From CALZFJ01 sp051878575 (GTDB lineage: Bacteria; Bacteroidota; Bacteroidia; Bacteroidales; Muribaculaceae), in NCBI GenBank assembly GCA_051878575.1, contig JBJEKJ010000058.1, positions 1 through 36,103 on the forward strand: a DNA stretch of 36,103 nt, in the 5' to 3' direction. The notes beneath the pieces were generated by a model, which made no database searches, had not been told where the DNA came from, and saw nothing but the letters and a program-made list of their open reading frames with translations. A program made the translations under genes and the position numbers. This document shows, in pieces, positions 23,466-34,420 of this stretch. How positions within the stretch are numbered: the first letter of the stretch is position 1; every line of letters begins with the position of its first letter.

Positions 23466-26357
23466 TTAATACCATGTAACCCCGGTGGAGCTTGAGCTGC
23501 GCTTGTCATACTTCAGGTCGCTGAGCAGCGACGACTTCACCGCTATGTGGAATGAATAGGACTTATATGGCCCCACAGGCACGAAACTTGCGCTCATGGT
23601 GAAGCAGTGAAGGTCGCGCGACACTGAGCAGTTCATGTAGGCAATCTTCTTGGTGTCGAAATTATAGCTCGCCGAGAAATTAAACGCCCAGTTCTTCGTG
23701 GGTTTTATATTACCCGAGAAACTTAGATTTTGTCTTATCTTGCCTTTATATTCGAGCTTCTCGTAGTCAAATTCGCCATAGCCATAGTTCACCGAATAGT
23801 TCACCGACAGGCTCCACGGGCAGTCCCACTTGGCATATCCGTCGGGATTTAGCGTATAGTCCGACTTCTTGCTGTCATTTCCGCCATCGCTATCGGAGGA
23901 GTCGTCGGAGTCCCTTCCATATCTTGCCATATCGTCATTTGGCTTGTTCTCTGTCTTTTTATCGCCCTTCTTGCTCTTGTCGCGCTTGAAAGTGGAATTA
24001 TTGAATGTATATGAGAACGACGTGCCGGTGCTCGACAGCTTGGCAAGGCCCTTGCCGGCCTGTAGTCGTGTGCGGTTGACCCTAACAGGCGAGCCAGAGG
24101 GGCTGAGCTGATAGGTGTACACATCCCACGTGGCCGATAGATTGAGATTGAAGTTCTTCATCAGTCGCAGCGACAGCGAGGTGTTGATATTGCTCCACCT
24201 CATGGAATCGGCAGCAAAGTTATACGACTGGCTGACGGTGAAATTCTCTATGAGCGACACCTTTTTCACTCCCGTGCTGTCGTCGTCGCTCTTCACCTTC
24301 ATCTCCACGTTGTTGGCTATCGACACGTTCACCGCTCCTGTCTTGCCCTGCCCCACGCTGCCAAAGAGGCCATGAGAGAAATATGAGTATTTTCGGTTCA
24401 CTATCTCTCCGGTGCGCGGATTGGAATAGGCGTAGGTACCATAATATCCCCAGAATGGCGAGCTGAAGTCGGGCGATGCCGAGAACGACACGGTCGGGGT
24501 CATCACATGGCGTATCATCTGCACCTTGTCGCCAAAAATCTTCCACGGCTTGAAGAATCCGTAGATTTTAGTGTCGAGCGACACCGATGCGTTGAAGTCG
24601 AACACATTATAGAAGCTGTAAGTGGTGTCGCGGACCACCGCCGAGGCTGCCGGATCCCACTGTTGGCGAATCTTGCTCGTGTACATACGGTCATTGAGCG
24701 TAACGCTCGGCGTAATGTTCAGATATTTGAGAATGTTGAACGTCGCCGAGATTGGCACCGAGTGCTTCATGCCATTTCGCCAGTCTTTTATAAGACTTTT
24801 CTTGAAGAATTCGTTTTGGTTGGCTGTAAGCGAGTTCTGGAACATTCCCGAATACGAGAGCTTGATTTTCTCATACCACTTCTCGTCGCCCACGGCTTTC
24901 TTACGCTTGAAAGGCGCCGTCTGCGACATAGTGAGCGTCACATTGGGGAACGACACCGTCAGCGTGGAGTCGGCTGTGCGTTGCGACACGTTGGCAGTCG
25001 TCGACAGGCTCCACTTCGAGTTGGGGAACTTATAGGTCATATTCACCGTGCTGCTCTTGGTATTCTCGGTGAAGTCGTTGCTATAGTAGCTGTTAAGGTC
25101 GTTGCGCGTATATCCGCTTGTGGTGAAGTTCACGCTTGCCGAGAGCGACATGTTTGGGTTGGCCTTCGAGTCCTGTGAGTGCGACCATGTGATGCGGAAG
25201 TTTTTCTGCTTAGAATAGTCGGCAGAGCCCTTGTCGCCATTGATGGTGACGAGATAGCTTAGATTGAAGTTGCCCGAGAACTTGTAGCGTCTCACATAGT
25301 TCGACTGCGCCGCTATGCCCCACGAGCCTTTGGTGTAGATTTCGCCGGTAAGAGCCAAGTCCACGTTGTTGTTGATGGCAAAATAATATCCACCATCGCG
25401 CAGGAAGAAGCCACGATTGTAGTCCTCGCCAAACGACGGGAATATGACTCCCGACGAATACTTCTTGCTGAAAGGGAAATATCCAAAAGGCACTGCGAGC
25501 GGCAGCGGCACATCGGCAAGCACCATATATGCCGGACCGGTCACCACATTCTTTCCGGGCTTCATCTTTCCTTTGGTCAATTGCATGTAGAAGTGCGGAT
25601 GCTCATGGTCGTCGCAGGTGGTATAGCGTCCGTTGCGTATGAAATACTCATCGTTCTCCATCTTTTTCGTCACTCCGCCGGTAAGATAGCCCTCGCCCTG
25701 CTGAGTCACCACATCGGTTATGTAACCTTTCTTGCTCTTGAAATTATAGCGCATGGTTTTCGACTCATATTCGCCGCTCTGATCCTTGAACACCGGATTG
25801 CCCTCAAGCTCGCCCACACTGTCGGGGCGTCCCACCGCATATACCTCACTATTATCCATATTCATCTCTATCTCCATAGCTTTCAGGTCGATAGAGCCGT
25901 AGGTCACCTGACTCGTTCCGAACATCTTGGCATTGTTCTTTCCATAGAATACCAAAGAGTCTTTTGCGGTGAACTTAACCGAGTTGTCGAGATCGACAAA
26001 ATGGCGCACAAACCTCACCGTGTCGGCCGCCACTGTGGCTGAATCTATGCCCGCAATATCCTGCTCCGACTTTCGCTGCCCCTCAGCAATGGAATCGGCA
26101 GCAAGACTATCATTTACGCTATCCGCTGTATCGGGAACTAAAGCATTGACGCCTGAATCCTTGATAGCGTCATTGGCTATGTCATCTGCCGACGCGTCTT
26201 TTGCGTCGGCATTGGCCTTGTGCTCCATCGCAGTAGCCTTAATCGACAGTGAATCGGCTACGACCCTTGCCGCCAATGCGCTACATGACTTGTCATGCCA
26301 CGAAAAGATTGAGAGCAGTGTAACAAAAAGTACGATATATATAGTGCGTATATTCAA
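23466..26357 (-). CDS. lptD: LPS-assembly outer-membrane protein LptD
   Basis: This 963-residue outer-membrane barrel protein inserts lipopolysaccharide or lipooligosaccharide into the outer leaflet. The only reasonable start is a TTG at 26357, because an in-frame stop lies just upstream and no ATG precedes the signal peptide (about 1-30). Residues about 31-115 are a low-complexity Ala/Asp/Ser linker. The OstA/LptA-like domain starts near 126 (VKFTAKDSLVFYGK) and runs to about 260. The barrel follows, ending with the terminal residues TGVTWY. A 45-residue charged, Lys/Asp/Ser-rich insert at about 786-831 (KKGDKK to SDDSSDSDGG) sits in one loop. The family call is strong; the long linker and insert are lineage features. 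Confidence 0.9.
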   Translation of the reverse strand: MNIRTIYIVLFVTLLSIFSWHDKSCSALAARVVADSLSIKATAMEHKANADAKDASADDIANDAIKDSGVNALVPDTADSVNDSLAADSIAEGQRKSEQDIAGIDSATVAADTVRFVRHFVDLDNSVKFTAKDSLVFYGKNNAKMFGTSQVTYGSIDLKAMEIEMNMDNSEVYAVGRPDSVGELEGNPVFKDQSGEYESKTMRYNFKSKKGYITDVVTQQGEGYLTGGVTKKMENDEYFIRNGRYTTCDDHEHPHFYMQLTKGKMKPGKNVVTGPAYMVLADVPLPLAVPFGYFPFSKKYSSGVIFPSFGEDYNRGFFLRDGGYYFAINNNVDLALTGEIYTKGSWGIAAQSNYVRRYKFSGNFNLSYLVTINGDKGSADYSKQKNFRITWSHSQDSKANPNMSLSASVNFTTSGYTRNDLNSYYSNDFTENTKSSTVNMTYKFPNSKWSLSTTANVSQRTADSTLTVSFPNVTLTMSQTAPFKRKKAVGDEKWYEKIKLSYSGMFQNSLTANQNEFFKKSLIKDWRNGMKHSVPISATFNILKYLNITPSVTLNDRMYTSKIRQQWDPAASAVVRDTTYSFYNVFDFNASVSLDTKIYGFFKPWKIFGDKVQMIRHVMTPTVSFSASPDFSSPFWGYYGTYAYSNPRTGEIVNRKYSYFSHGLFGSVGQGKTGAVNVSIANNVEMKVKSDDDSTGVKKVSLIENFTVSQSYNFAADSMRWSNINTSLSLRLMKNFNLNLSATWDVYTYQLSPSGSPVRVNRTRLQAGKGLAKLSSTGTSFSYTFNNSTFKRDKSKKGDKKTENKPNDDMARYGRDSDDSSDSDGGNDSKKSDYTLNPDGYAKWDCPWSLSVNYSVNYGYGEFDYEKLEYKGKIRQNLSFSGNIKPTKNWAFNFSASYNFDTKKIAYMNCSVSRDLHCFTMSASFVPVGPYKSYSFHIAVKSSLLSDLKYDKRSSSSTGVTWY

Positions 26358-26382
26358 ATTCCAATTATTTCAATTTCAAGTT

Positions 26383-26391
26383 GCAAAATTA
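26383..26391 (-). promoter_or_regulatory. -7 box for lptD
   Basis: Read on the minus strand, TAATTTTGC lies 26 bases before the lptD TTG start, leaving a leader of about 20 nt. No good -33 match is seen. The leader being this short also supports the TTG start. Confidence 0.5.
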
Positions 26392-26653
26392 AGCATTATC
26401 ATCCACACCACCACACATTTTACGCCAAATTTTCCTAATCCGTCGCAATCACACACTAAAATAACATCCTAAATCTTCCACAAAACTCCTCGCAGAATCT
26501 TTCGGGGAAATTGGTGCCACGAAAGAAAATCATCGGATACGCGCAGCCTTTGGCTCCCGTATCCGATGCAAAAATATAAAATTATGAAACAAAGTCGAAA
26601 TATCTTCCTAAAAACCATGAAATCTGCGCAGTACCTACCCGTCGGGACGTCAC
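26392..26653. other. Intergenic region between typA and lptD
   Basis: Apart from the typA terminator (26531-26568) I see no gene or other clear site here. The region is A/T-rich. Confidence 0.6.
26531..26568 (-). terminator. Terminator of typA
   Basis: An 11-bp perfect stem, CATCGGATACG (26531-26541) with CGTATCCGATG (26558-26568), encloses an inner AGCC/GGCT stem. On the minus strand it is followed by ATTTTCTTTC. It lies about 85 bases past the typA stop. Confidence 0.8.
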
Positions 26654-28453
<1,800 letters not shown>

Positions 28454-28472
28454 ATAATACCTATTTCGGACT

Positions 28473-28481
28473 GCAAAGTTA
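28473..28481 (-). promoter_or_regulatory. -7 box for typA
   Basis: Read on the minus strand this is TAACTTTGC, a full consensus match, 20 bases before the typA ATG. The very short leader is notable. No TTTG at the right spacing was found. Confidence 0.5.
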
Positions 28482-28529
28482 GTGATTTATTGCCAAACTG
28501 AGTAGTTTTTACTAAAAAAAACTCACACT

Positions 28530-28564
28530 TTTGTTACTGTATCGAAAAAAATGCCTATCTTTGC
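28530..28564 (+). promoter_or_regulatory. rpsO promoter
   Basis: TATCTTTGC at 28556-28564 has a TTTG at 28530-28533, spacing 22 nt, slightly long. Initiation near 28571 leaves a ~29-nt A/T-rich leader before the ATG at 28600. Confidence 0.65.
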
Positions 28565-28599
28565 ACTCGATTTATTAACAACATAATTTTTTATAAAGA

Positions 28600-28875
28600 A
28601 TGTATTTAGATTCTGAAAAAAAGAAAGAAATCTTTGGAACTTACGGCGCCAGCAATACTGATACTGGGTCAGCAGAGGCTCAGATTGCATTATTCTCAGT
28701 CCGTATCTCCCATTTGACTGAGCACCTCAAGTCAAATCACAAAGATTATAGAACAGCTCGCGCATTGAAAATGCTTGTAGGTAAGCGTCGTCGTCTTCTC
28801 GATTATCTTATCAAGAAAGACATCAACCGTTACCGTGCAATCATTGCAAAGAAAGAGCTTGGTATCCGCAAATAA
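28600..28875 (+). CDS. rpsO: 30S ribosomal protein S15
   Basis: This 91-residue primary 16S-binding protein nucleates the central platform of the small subunit. It has the family core DTGSAEAQIA (about 21-30), SVRISHLTEHLK and HKDYRTARALKMLVGKRRRLLDYL. Length is standard. It is monocistronic here, with its own promoter and terminator. It is often next to pnp in proteobacteria, but not here. No clear autoregulatory pseudoknot can be recognised in the short leader. Confidence 0.97.
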   Translation: MYLDSEKKKEIFGTYGASNTDTGSAEAQIALFSVRISHLTEHLKSNHKDYRTARALKMLVGKRRRLLDYLIKKDINRYRAIIAKKELGIRK

Positions 28876-28898
28876 TCGGCGAATACCCGGAAAATCAC

Positions 28899-28932
28899 AA
28901 AGGAGACATCACCACGATGCCTCCTTTCTTTT
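28899..28932 (+). terminator. Terminator of rpsO
   Basis: AAAGGAG (28899-28905) pairs with CTCCTTT (28921-28927). An inner CATC/GATG stem continues the helix after one mismatch. The tail is CTTTTAT. Confidence 0.75.
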
Positions 28933-29016
28933 ATCCAATAGTCCAATAGGAGCACTCAGCCAATCGAATTGAACCGGCTGAACCATTCAATCGGCCGGGT
29001 CTATTTCTTAAACCGA

Positions 29017-29049
29017 CGAAGCCTTCCCGTGCGGCACGAAAAGGCTTCG
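29017..29049 (-). terminator. Hairpin terminator after guaA
   Basis: CGAAGCCTT (29017-29025) pairs with AAGGCTTCG (29041-29049), and CGTG/CACG extends the stem inside. It lies about 20 bases past the guaA stop. The T-run on the minus strand is weak (TCGGTTTAAG). Confidence 0.65.
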
Positions 29050-29070
29050 ACTCATATCTCAAATCTTGAG

Positions 29071-30594
29071 TTACTCCCACTCGATAGTTGCCGGTGGCTT
29101 TGAGCTGATGTCGTAGCACACGCGGTTCACACCTTTCACCTTATTGATGATATCGTTGCTCACCTTCGCCAAAAAGTCGTAAGGCAGATGAGCCCAATCG
29201 GCAGTCATAGCATCCGTACTCGTAACCGAGCGGAGCGCCACAGCTCGCTCGTAGGTACGCTCGTCGCCCATCACGCCCACGCTCTGCACGGGAAGCAATA
29301 TAGCCCCAGCCTGCCATACGCTGTCGTAGAGATTCCAGTCGCGGAGAGCCTGAATGAATATATCGTCGGCATTTTGCAGAATCCCCACCTTCTCGGGTGT
29401 GATATCGCCAAGAATGCGCACGGCCAGACCCGGTCCGGGGAACGGATGGCGCTTGATAAGATGCTCAGGCATGCCAAGCTCACGCCCCACATTGCGCACC
29501 TCGTCCTTGAAAAGGAGGCGCAGAGGCTCACATAGCTTTAGATTCATCTTCTCGGGAAGTCCGCCCACATTGTGATGGCTCTTTATCGTGGTTCCGGTAA
29601 TTGATAGCGACTCTATGCAGTCGGGATAGATTGTGCCTTGCGCAAGCCACTTCACATCACTGATTTTATGAGCCTCGGCATCAAACACGTCGATAAAGCC
29701 CTTTCCTATTATCTTGCGCTTACGCTCAGGGTCGGTGACTCCGGCAAGCTCGGCAAAGAACTTGGCACTCGCGTCGACGCCTATCACGTTCAGTCCTAAG
29801 CACTCGTAGTCGTGAAGCACATTCTTGAACTCATTCTTGCGCAGCATGCCGTGGTCCACGAATATACAGGTGAGGTTCTTGCCTATGGCGCGATTGAGCA
29901 ACACGGCAGCTACCGACGAGTCGACACCGCCACTCAGCCCGAGCACCACTTTGTCATCGCCAAGCTGCTCCTTAAGTTGGGCAACAGTGCTCTCAATGAA
30001 CGACGCCGCGCTCCAATCCTGCTTTCCGCCACATATATCGACAACGAAGTTCTTAAGAATCTGCGTACCGTCGGTCGAGTGAAACACCTCGGGATGGAAC
30101 TGGACTCCCCACAACTTCTCTCCCACGGCTTGATAGGCTGCCACAGCCACCTTGTCGGTCGATGCGATAATCTTAAAATTCTCGGGAATCGACGTGATGG
30201 TGTCGCCGTGGCTCATCCACACCTGCGAGTTGGGGCTGACGCCTTTCAACAACGGATTCTCCGCATCGAATTTGGAGAGGTTGGCACGCCCATACTCGCG
30301 AGTCTCGGCAGGCTCCACCGTTCCGCCGTTGGTATAGGCCATGAACTGCGCGCCATAGCAGATTCCGAGGAGGGGATATTTCCCGCGTATATTGCTCAAA
30401 TCCACCTTAAAGGCCTTATCATCGTAAACCGAAAAAGGACTACCCGACAAAATAACACCAATCACCGATTCGTCATCGTGAGGGAATTTGTTGTAGGGAA
30501 GGATTTCGCAATACATATTCAACTCACGGACACGACGGCCAATAAGTTGGGTGGTCTGTGAGCCAAAATCTAAGATAATAATCTTCTCTTGCAT
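29071..30594 (-). CDS. guaA: GMP synthase (glutamine-hydrolysing)
   Basis: This 507-residue enzyme aminates XMP to GMP using glutamine and ATP. The N-terminal class I glutamine amidotransferase has a complete triad: C79 (in LLGICYGAQ), H167 and E169 (in GVQFHPEV). The ATP-pyrophosphatase domain begins with the P-loop SGGVDSS at 221-227. The C-terminal dimerisation domain ends DISSKPPATIEWE, the usual ending. It has a strong promoter and a terminating hairpin, so it is monocistronic. Confidence 0.97.
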   Translation of the reverse strand: MQEKIIILDFGSQTTQLIGRRVRELNMYCEILPYNKFPHDDESVIGVILSGSPFSVYDDKAFKVDLSNIRGKYPLLGICYGAQFMAYTNGGTVEPAETREYGRANLSKFDAENPLLKGVSPNSQVWMSHGDTITSIPENFKIIASTDKVAVAAYQAVGEKLWGVQFHPEVFHSTDGTQILKNFVVDICGGKQDWSAASFIESTVAQLKEQLGDDKVVLGLSGGVDSSVAAVLLNRAIGKNLTCIFVDHGMLRKNEFKNVLHDYECLGLNVIGVDASAKFFAELAGVTDPERKRKIIGKGFIDVFDAEAHKISDVKWLAQGTIYPDCIESLSITGTTIKSHHNVGGLPEKMNLKLCEPLRLLFKDEVRNVGRELGMPEHLIKRHPFPGPGLAVRILGDITPEKVGILQNADDIFIQALRDWNLYDSVWQAGAILLPVQSVGVMGDERTYERAVALRSVTSTDAMTADWAHLPYDFLAKVSNDIINKVKGVNRVCYDISSKPPATIEWE

Positions 30595-30622
30595 GTAATA
30601 TATCGGTTATTATTTCTTTTTT

Positions 30623-30655
30623 GCAAAGTTAGCGCAAGGTGTCGGTAAAAGCAAA
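30623..30655 (-). promoter_or_regulatory. guaA promoter
   Basis: Read on the minus strand, TTTG (30655-30652) is followed after 20 nt by TAACTTTGC (30631-30623), a near-perfect match. No purine riboswitch is recognisable in the ~20-nt leader. Confidence 0.75.
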
Positions 30656-30755
30656 TAAAAAGCATTTTATTTGAATTTGCCTAATCGAAGCCCCGGCTTA
30701 TTTAAAGAAGGCGCAAACTACGACATAATCAAAAAATAATATCAGTTCATACATC

Positions 30756-32984
30756 TTAACCGCCTCTAAGCGCAGCCAGCTTGGCCTCATTGCCCACTAT
30801 CCATAGAATGTCATGAGGCTCAAAAGTCTCACTGCCATCAGGCTTTATGTAATCATTCTCGCCTCGCTGAATAGCCACGAGCAATGCCTGATAGTCGTCG
30901 CGAAGCCGCACCGAAGCCGCCGTCTTTCCCACCATCGGCGAATCCTCGCCTATCTCAAGCGGCATGAATCGCACTTCCACTTCCTCGTCGGTAGGAGGCA
31001 TCGAAGCATCCTGTGAGTCCTCGATTATCGGCAGCAATAGCTGAATCTGCGCATCGTTGCCTATGATTCCAAGCATATCGCCCGGGAAGATGCGCATATC
31101 GCCGTTGGGTATGGGAAACGTCTGTGCTCCGCGTTGAATATTCACCACGTTCACGCCATATTTCTTGCGTAGGTTGGAGTCGCGCAGACGCTCTCCCACA
31201 AACGGGCATGTGTAGCCCACTCGTATATATGCCACATGAAGGTCCGAAACCAAATTGTTGTCGTGACCGCTGCGGCGCAGCTCGCGCTCATTTAAGTTGC
31301 GGATAAAGCGAGATTCCATCTCGCGCATAGTGTTGCGGACTTTGTTCGAGAAGAACATTACGATACAGAACAGCAGGCCTAAGCCTATGGTAACACCTGT
31401 GGTGAACGAGAACACGCCTCCTAAATATAGCGTGACGAAACCAAACACGAGCAGGATGCGCAATATCGAAAGCACCACCAACGGCATCGTGGAGCGGGTG
31501 CCCGATTTCGACTGCAATGCCTGCCACTCGCTGCGCTTGGCAGTAGGCATCGACAGCGCAAGCAGAAATGGAGCCATAGCGGCAAGCGTGACGGCAGCCG
31601 ACACCACATCGCCCCACTGCTCGCCTATCACCCGCTCCATAAACGGCAGGAAATAGGTGTTCGACAGTATCATTATTGCAATTATCAGCGTAGAATAGAG
31701 CAGTATGCGCCATGCGTAACGCCCTATCACGGCTTTCCATATCTTCCGCTCCTCGCTCACTGTGGATTCTTGCTTGCTGTAGCGGTCAAGCAAGTAGCGC
31801 AGTCTCTCGGGAAGATGCGGCGAGAACCAATTGTAGAATGGCTCGGCCCACTTGATGAAATAAGGCGTGAAGAAGGTTGTAATCACCGACACTGCCACCA
31901 CTATAGGATAAAGCGACGGCTCAAGCACATTGAGCGACAAGCCGAGCGATGCTATGATAAACGCAAACTCGCCTATCTGCGTGAGGCTGAAACCCGACTC
32001 GATGGCTATTTTCAGGCTCTGTCCGGTAGCAAGCATGCCGAAAGTGCCGAAAACTATCATTCCCACTATAACCACCATCGAGAGCGTGACTATTGTACCT
32101 GCATACTGCACTATTATGCCGGTGTCGACCATCATCCCGACCGAGATGAAGAACACTGCACCAAACAAATCCTTAACGGGCTTCACCACATGCTCTATGT
32201 GCTCGGCTTCGCAGGTGCCGGCAAGTATCGAGCCCATGACAAATGCGCCAAGCGCCATCGAAAAGCCCGAATACACCGAGAAGACCGCCATCAGGAAGCA
32301 CATGCCCATTGCCACCACCAGCAGAATCTCATCGTTGATAAGACGTCGCGATTTTTTGAAGAATGTAGGGATTAGATATACTCCCACCGAGAACCATATC
32401 ACGAGGAAGAACACCAATTTGAGAACGCTCATAAGCAACTCGCCTCCCTGAACGCTATTGTTGATGGCTATCGATGATAGCAGCACCATCATTACCACTG
32501 CAAAAAGGTCCTCGCATATCAGCACGGCAAGCACATGCGGAACGAATTTGCGGTGGCTCATATTAAGGTCGTTGAACGCCTTGATAATAATCGTGGTCGA
32601 CGACATCGATAGCATGCCGCCAAGAAACAGACTGTTGATATTGCTGAACTCAAGCACATGTCCAACTACGAAGCCGAGCCCCATCATCCCCGACACTATT
32701 ATAAGCGCCGTGACTATTGCCGACCCGCCCACGTTCATCAACTTCTTGAAGCTGAATTCGAGCCCAAGCGAGAAAAGCAGCACGATGATGCCTATCTGCG
32801 CCCAAAAGTCGATATTGTCCTCATTATGAATAGTCGGGAAATAATCGAAGTGCGGGCCGACAAGGAATCCCGCTACAATGTAGCCCAACACTATGGGCTG
32901 CCTCAGTTTCTTGAAGACGATGGTGGAAACTGCTCCAAGCACCAAAATCAAAGCCAAATCTGCTATCAGTCCTTCAATGTTCAT
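30756..32984 (-). CDS. KefB/CPA2-type cation:proton antiporter with two C-terminal RCK_C domains
   Basis: This 742-residue inner-membrane protein probably exchanges potassium or sodium for protons. About 12 membrane helices span residues 1-405 with CPA2 features (GYIVAGFLVGPH near 34, LLFSLGLEFSF near 69, and an FF-x-SVGM stretch). A second set of hydrophobic segments follows at about 430-560. Two tandem RCK_C/TrkA_C domains end the protein, about 583-655 and 671-742; there is no NAD-binding RCK_N domain. In Firmicutes, RCK_C domains of such transporters bind c-di-AMP, so CdaA at 10859-11623 is a possible controller. It lies 39 bases after the mgtC-like gene and is the last of the gene run starting at queF. 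Confidence 0.88.
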   Translation of the reverse strand: MNIEGLIADLALILVLGAVSTIVFKKLRQPIVLGYIVAGFLVGPHFDYFPTIHNEDNIDFWAQIGIIVLLFSLGLEFSFKKLMNVGGSAIVTALIIVSGMMGLGFVVGHVLEFSNINSLFLGGMLSMSSTTIIIKAFNDLNMSHRKFVPHVLAVLICEDLFAVVMMVLLSSIAINNSVQGGELLMSVLKLVFFLVIWFSVGVYLIPTFFKKSRRLINDEILLVVAMGMCFLMAVFSVYSGFSMALGAFVMGSILAGTCEAEHIEHVVKPVKDLFGAVFFISVGMMVDTGIIVQYAGTIVTLSMVVIVGMIVFGTFGMLATGQSLKIAIESGFSLTQIGEFAFIIASLGLSLNVLEPSLYPIVVAVSVITTFFTPYFIKWAEPFYNWFSPHLPERLRYLLDRYSKQESTVSEERKIWKAVIGRYAWRILLYSTLIIAIMILSNTYFLPFMERVIGEQWGDVVSAAVTLAAMAPFLLALSMPTAKRSEWQALQSKSGTRSTMPLVVLSILRILLVFGFVTLYLGGVFSFTTGVTIGLGLLFCIVMFFSNKVRNTMREMESRFIRNLNERELRRSGHDNNLVSDLHVAYIRVGYTCPFVGERLRDSNLRKKYGVNVVNIQRGAQTFPIPNGDMRIFPGDMLGIIGNDAQIQLLLPIIEDSQDASMPPTDEEVEVRFMPLEIGEDSPMVGKTAASVRLRDDYQALLVAIQRGENDYIKPDGSETFEPHDILWIVGNEAKLAALRGG

Positions 32985-33023
32985 AGTATTCTCTTGATTT
33001 ATCTACATTGAATAATAACTGCT

Positions 33024-33737
33024 CTATATATTCACCTCGTTGGTAAGCGTGATCGACAGCGTCTCGCAAAGATTGTGCAATTCCTTGAACAGCGCCGCGA
33101 AATCCACGCCCTCCTTCGTAAGAATCACGAAATTCACTATGGTGAAGTCCTGTGCATAGTCGAATTTCAGATACTCATCCTGAACATGTATGTTATGCTG
33201 CCTGAAAATTTCGGAGTAGCCGGTTTGTGAATCGATTATGCCTTTCACCTTAAGCCTCACGATTTTCGACTCTTGGCCAATATTCAGCCGGTGCTCATAG
33301 CGCTCAAGCGTGACAAGGATAAAGATTATCAGCATCGTGGCAACTATCGACACGAAATACATGCCAATGCCCACAGCCATGCCGATAGTCGCCACCATCC
33401 ATATTCCGGCAGCCGTAGTCAGGCCACGCACCGAGCCTTTCATCTGTATTATGGCCCCGGCACCGAGGAATCCCACGCCTGTTATCACCTGGGCGGCCAC
33501 TCGGCCGGGATCTCCGTTTTTTAGCCCCATATATTCCTGAGGAATATATATCGAGAGTATCATGGCAAGCGTGGCGCCCATCGATATTAGGGCAAACGTG
33601 CGCAACCCGGCAATCTGCCCCTTGCGCTTGCGCTCAAGCCCAACCACACAGCCTAATAGCAGGCTCAAAGCCAACCTGAACACAGCATTCACGCCATTCA
33701 CCTCGTTGGAAACCAATGTGTCGAGCATCTCGTTCAT
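33024..33737 (-). CDS. MgtC/SapB family membrane protein
   Basis: This encodes 237 residues. The N-terminal membrane domain has about five helices and carries the family signature: L-G-E/C-x-V-GLERxRKGQIAGLRTF (about 29-48) and GVGFLGAGAII (about 87-97), then GLTTAAGIW (about 105-113). The C-terminal ~85 residues form a soluble ACT-like domain. Homologues act in adaptation to low magnesium, in some cases by inhibiting the ATP synthase, but many non-pathogen members have unknown roles. It lies between queE (36 bases) and the antiporter (39 bases). No magnesium-sensing leader is visible. Confidence 0.88.
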   Translation of the reverse strand: MNEMLDTLVSNEVNGVNAVFRLALSLLLGCVVGLERKRKGQIAGLRTFALISMGATLAMILSIYIPQEYMGLKNGDPGRVAAQVITGVGFLGAGAIIQMKGSVRGLTTAAGIWMVATIGMAVGIGMYFVSIVATMLIIFILVTLERYEHRLNIGQESKIVRLKVKGIIDSQTGYSEIFRQHNIHVQDEYLKFDYAQDFTIVNFVILTKEGVDFAALFKELHNLCETLSITLTNEVNI

Positions 33738-33773
33738 ATCTTGTGTCGTGTATTGAATTATTATTGTTTTGTG

Positions 33774-34406
33774 TCATCTTATTCCTGCTATGCGGTGCGT
33801 CTGTAGAGAGAGCCGCCATCGCGAATCTCCAAGCACGGCTTCGATAGTAGCCGCAAGATTGGCATCGCGCTGCGCCTTGTCGTCGCAATAGCAGGGTTGA
33901 AGGAAGCGATGTTTGGCCTCATAGGCGAAATATGGCTCTAAAGGCTGACCGTTGTAGACCACCTTCAGCTCGTCACACTTAGTGAGAAGGGGCTTGTGGG
34001 CATTTCCGCCATCAAAGCCTTCCTTAGGCGAGAAAGTCACCCAGTCGATATTGTCTGGCAGCTCGTGCGTACCGTTGGTCTCTATCGTCACCGTTTTTCC
34101 TGTTGTGGCTTTCAACATTGCCACAAAGGACTCGTCGATAAAGAGCGACGGCTCGCCGCCTGTGAGCACTATCAGTCGGGCCTGAGGATAGCGGTTGATT
34201 TCACTGCAAATCTCCTCATCGGTCATCATTAGTCCGCTCTCATGTTGGGTGTCGCAGAAAGCACAGCGCAAATTGCATCCCGAGAACCGCACAAACACTG
34301 CCGGGACACCGGTGTTGGCACCCTCGCCTTGGAGTGAATAGAATATTTCGTTGATTTTTCTCACCTTCTTGTCATTTTTTAGCAGGTTATATAGCCACTG
34401 AGGCAT
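33774..34406 (-). CDS. queE: 7-carboxy-7-deazaguanine synthase (radical SAM)
   Basis: This radical-SAM enzyme of 210 residues contracts the ring of CPH4 to CDG in the queuosine pathway. The cluster motif CNLRCAFC gives C44, C48 and C51. LTGGEPS is at about 105-111. The ATG at 34406 gives an N-terminus longer than usual; a GTG at 34364 would start VRKINEIFYSLQGEG, closer to typical family members, so the true start may be that GTG (196 residues). It follows queD by 14 bases. All expected residues are present. Confidence 0.93.
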   Translation of the reverse strand: MPQWLYNLLKNDKKVRKINEIFYSLQGEGANTGVPAVFVRFSGCNLRCAFCDTQHESGLMMTDEEICSEINRYPQARLIVLTGGEPSLFIDESFVAMLKATTGKTVTIETNGTHELPDNIDWVTFSPKEGFDGGNAHKPLLTKCDELKVVYNGQPLEPYFAYEAKHRFLQPCYCDDKAQRDANLAATIEAVLGDSRWRLSLQTHRIAGIR

Positions 34407-34420
34407 TTGTCACCTCTATA

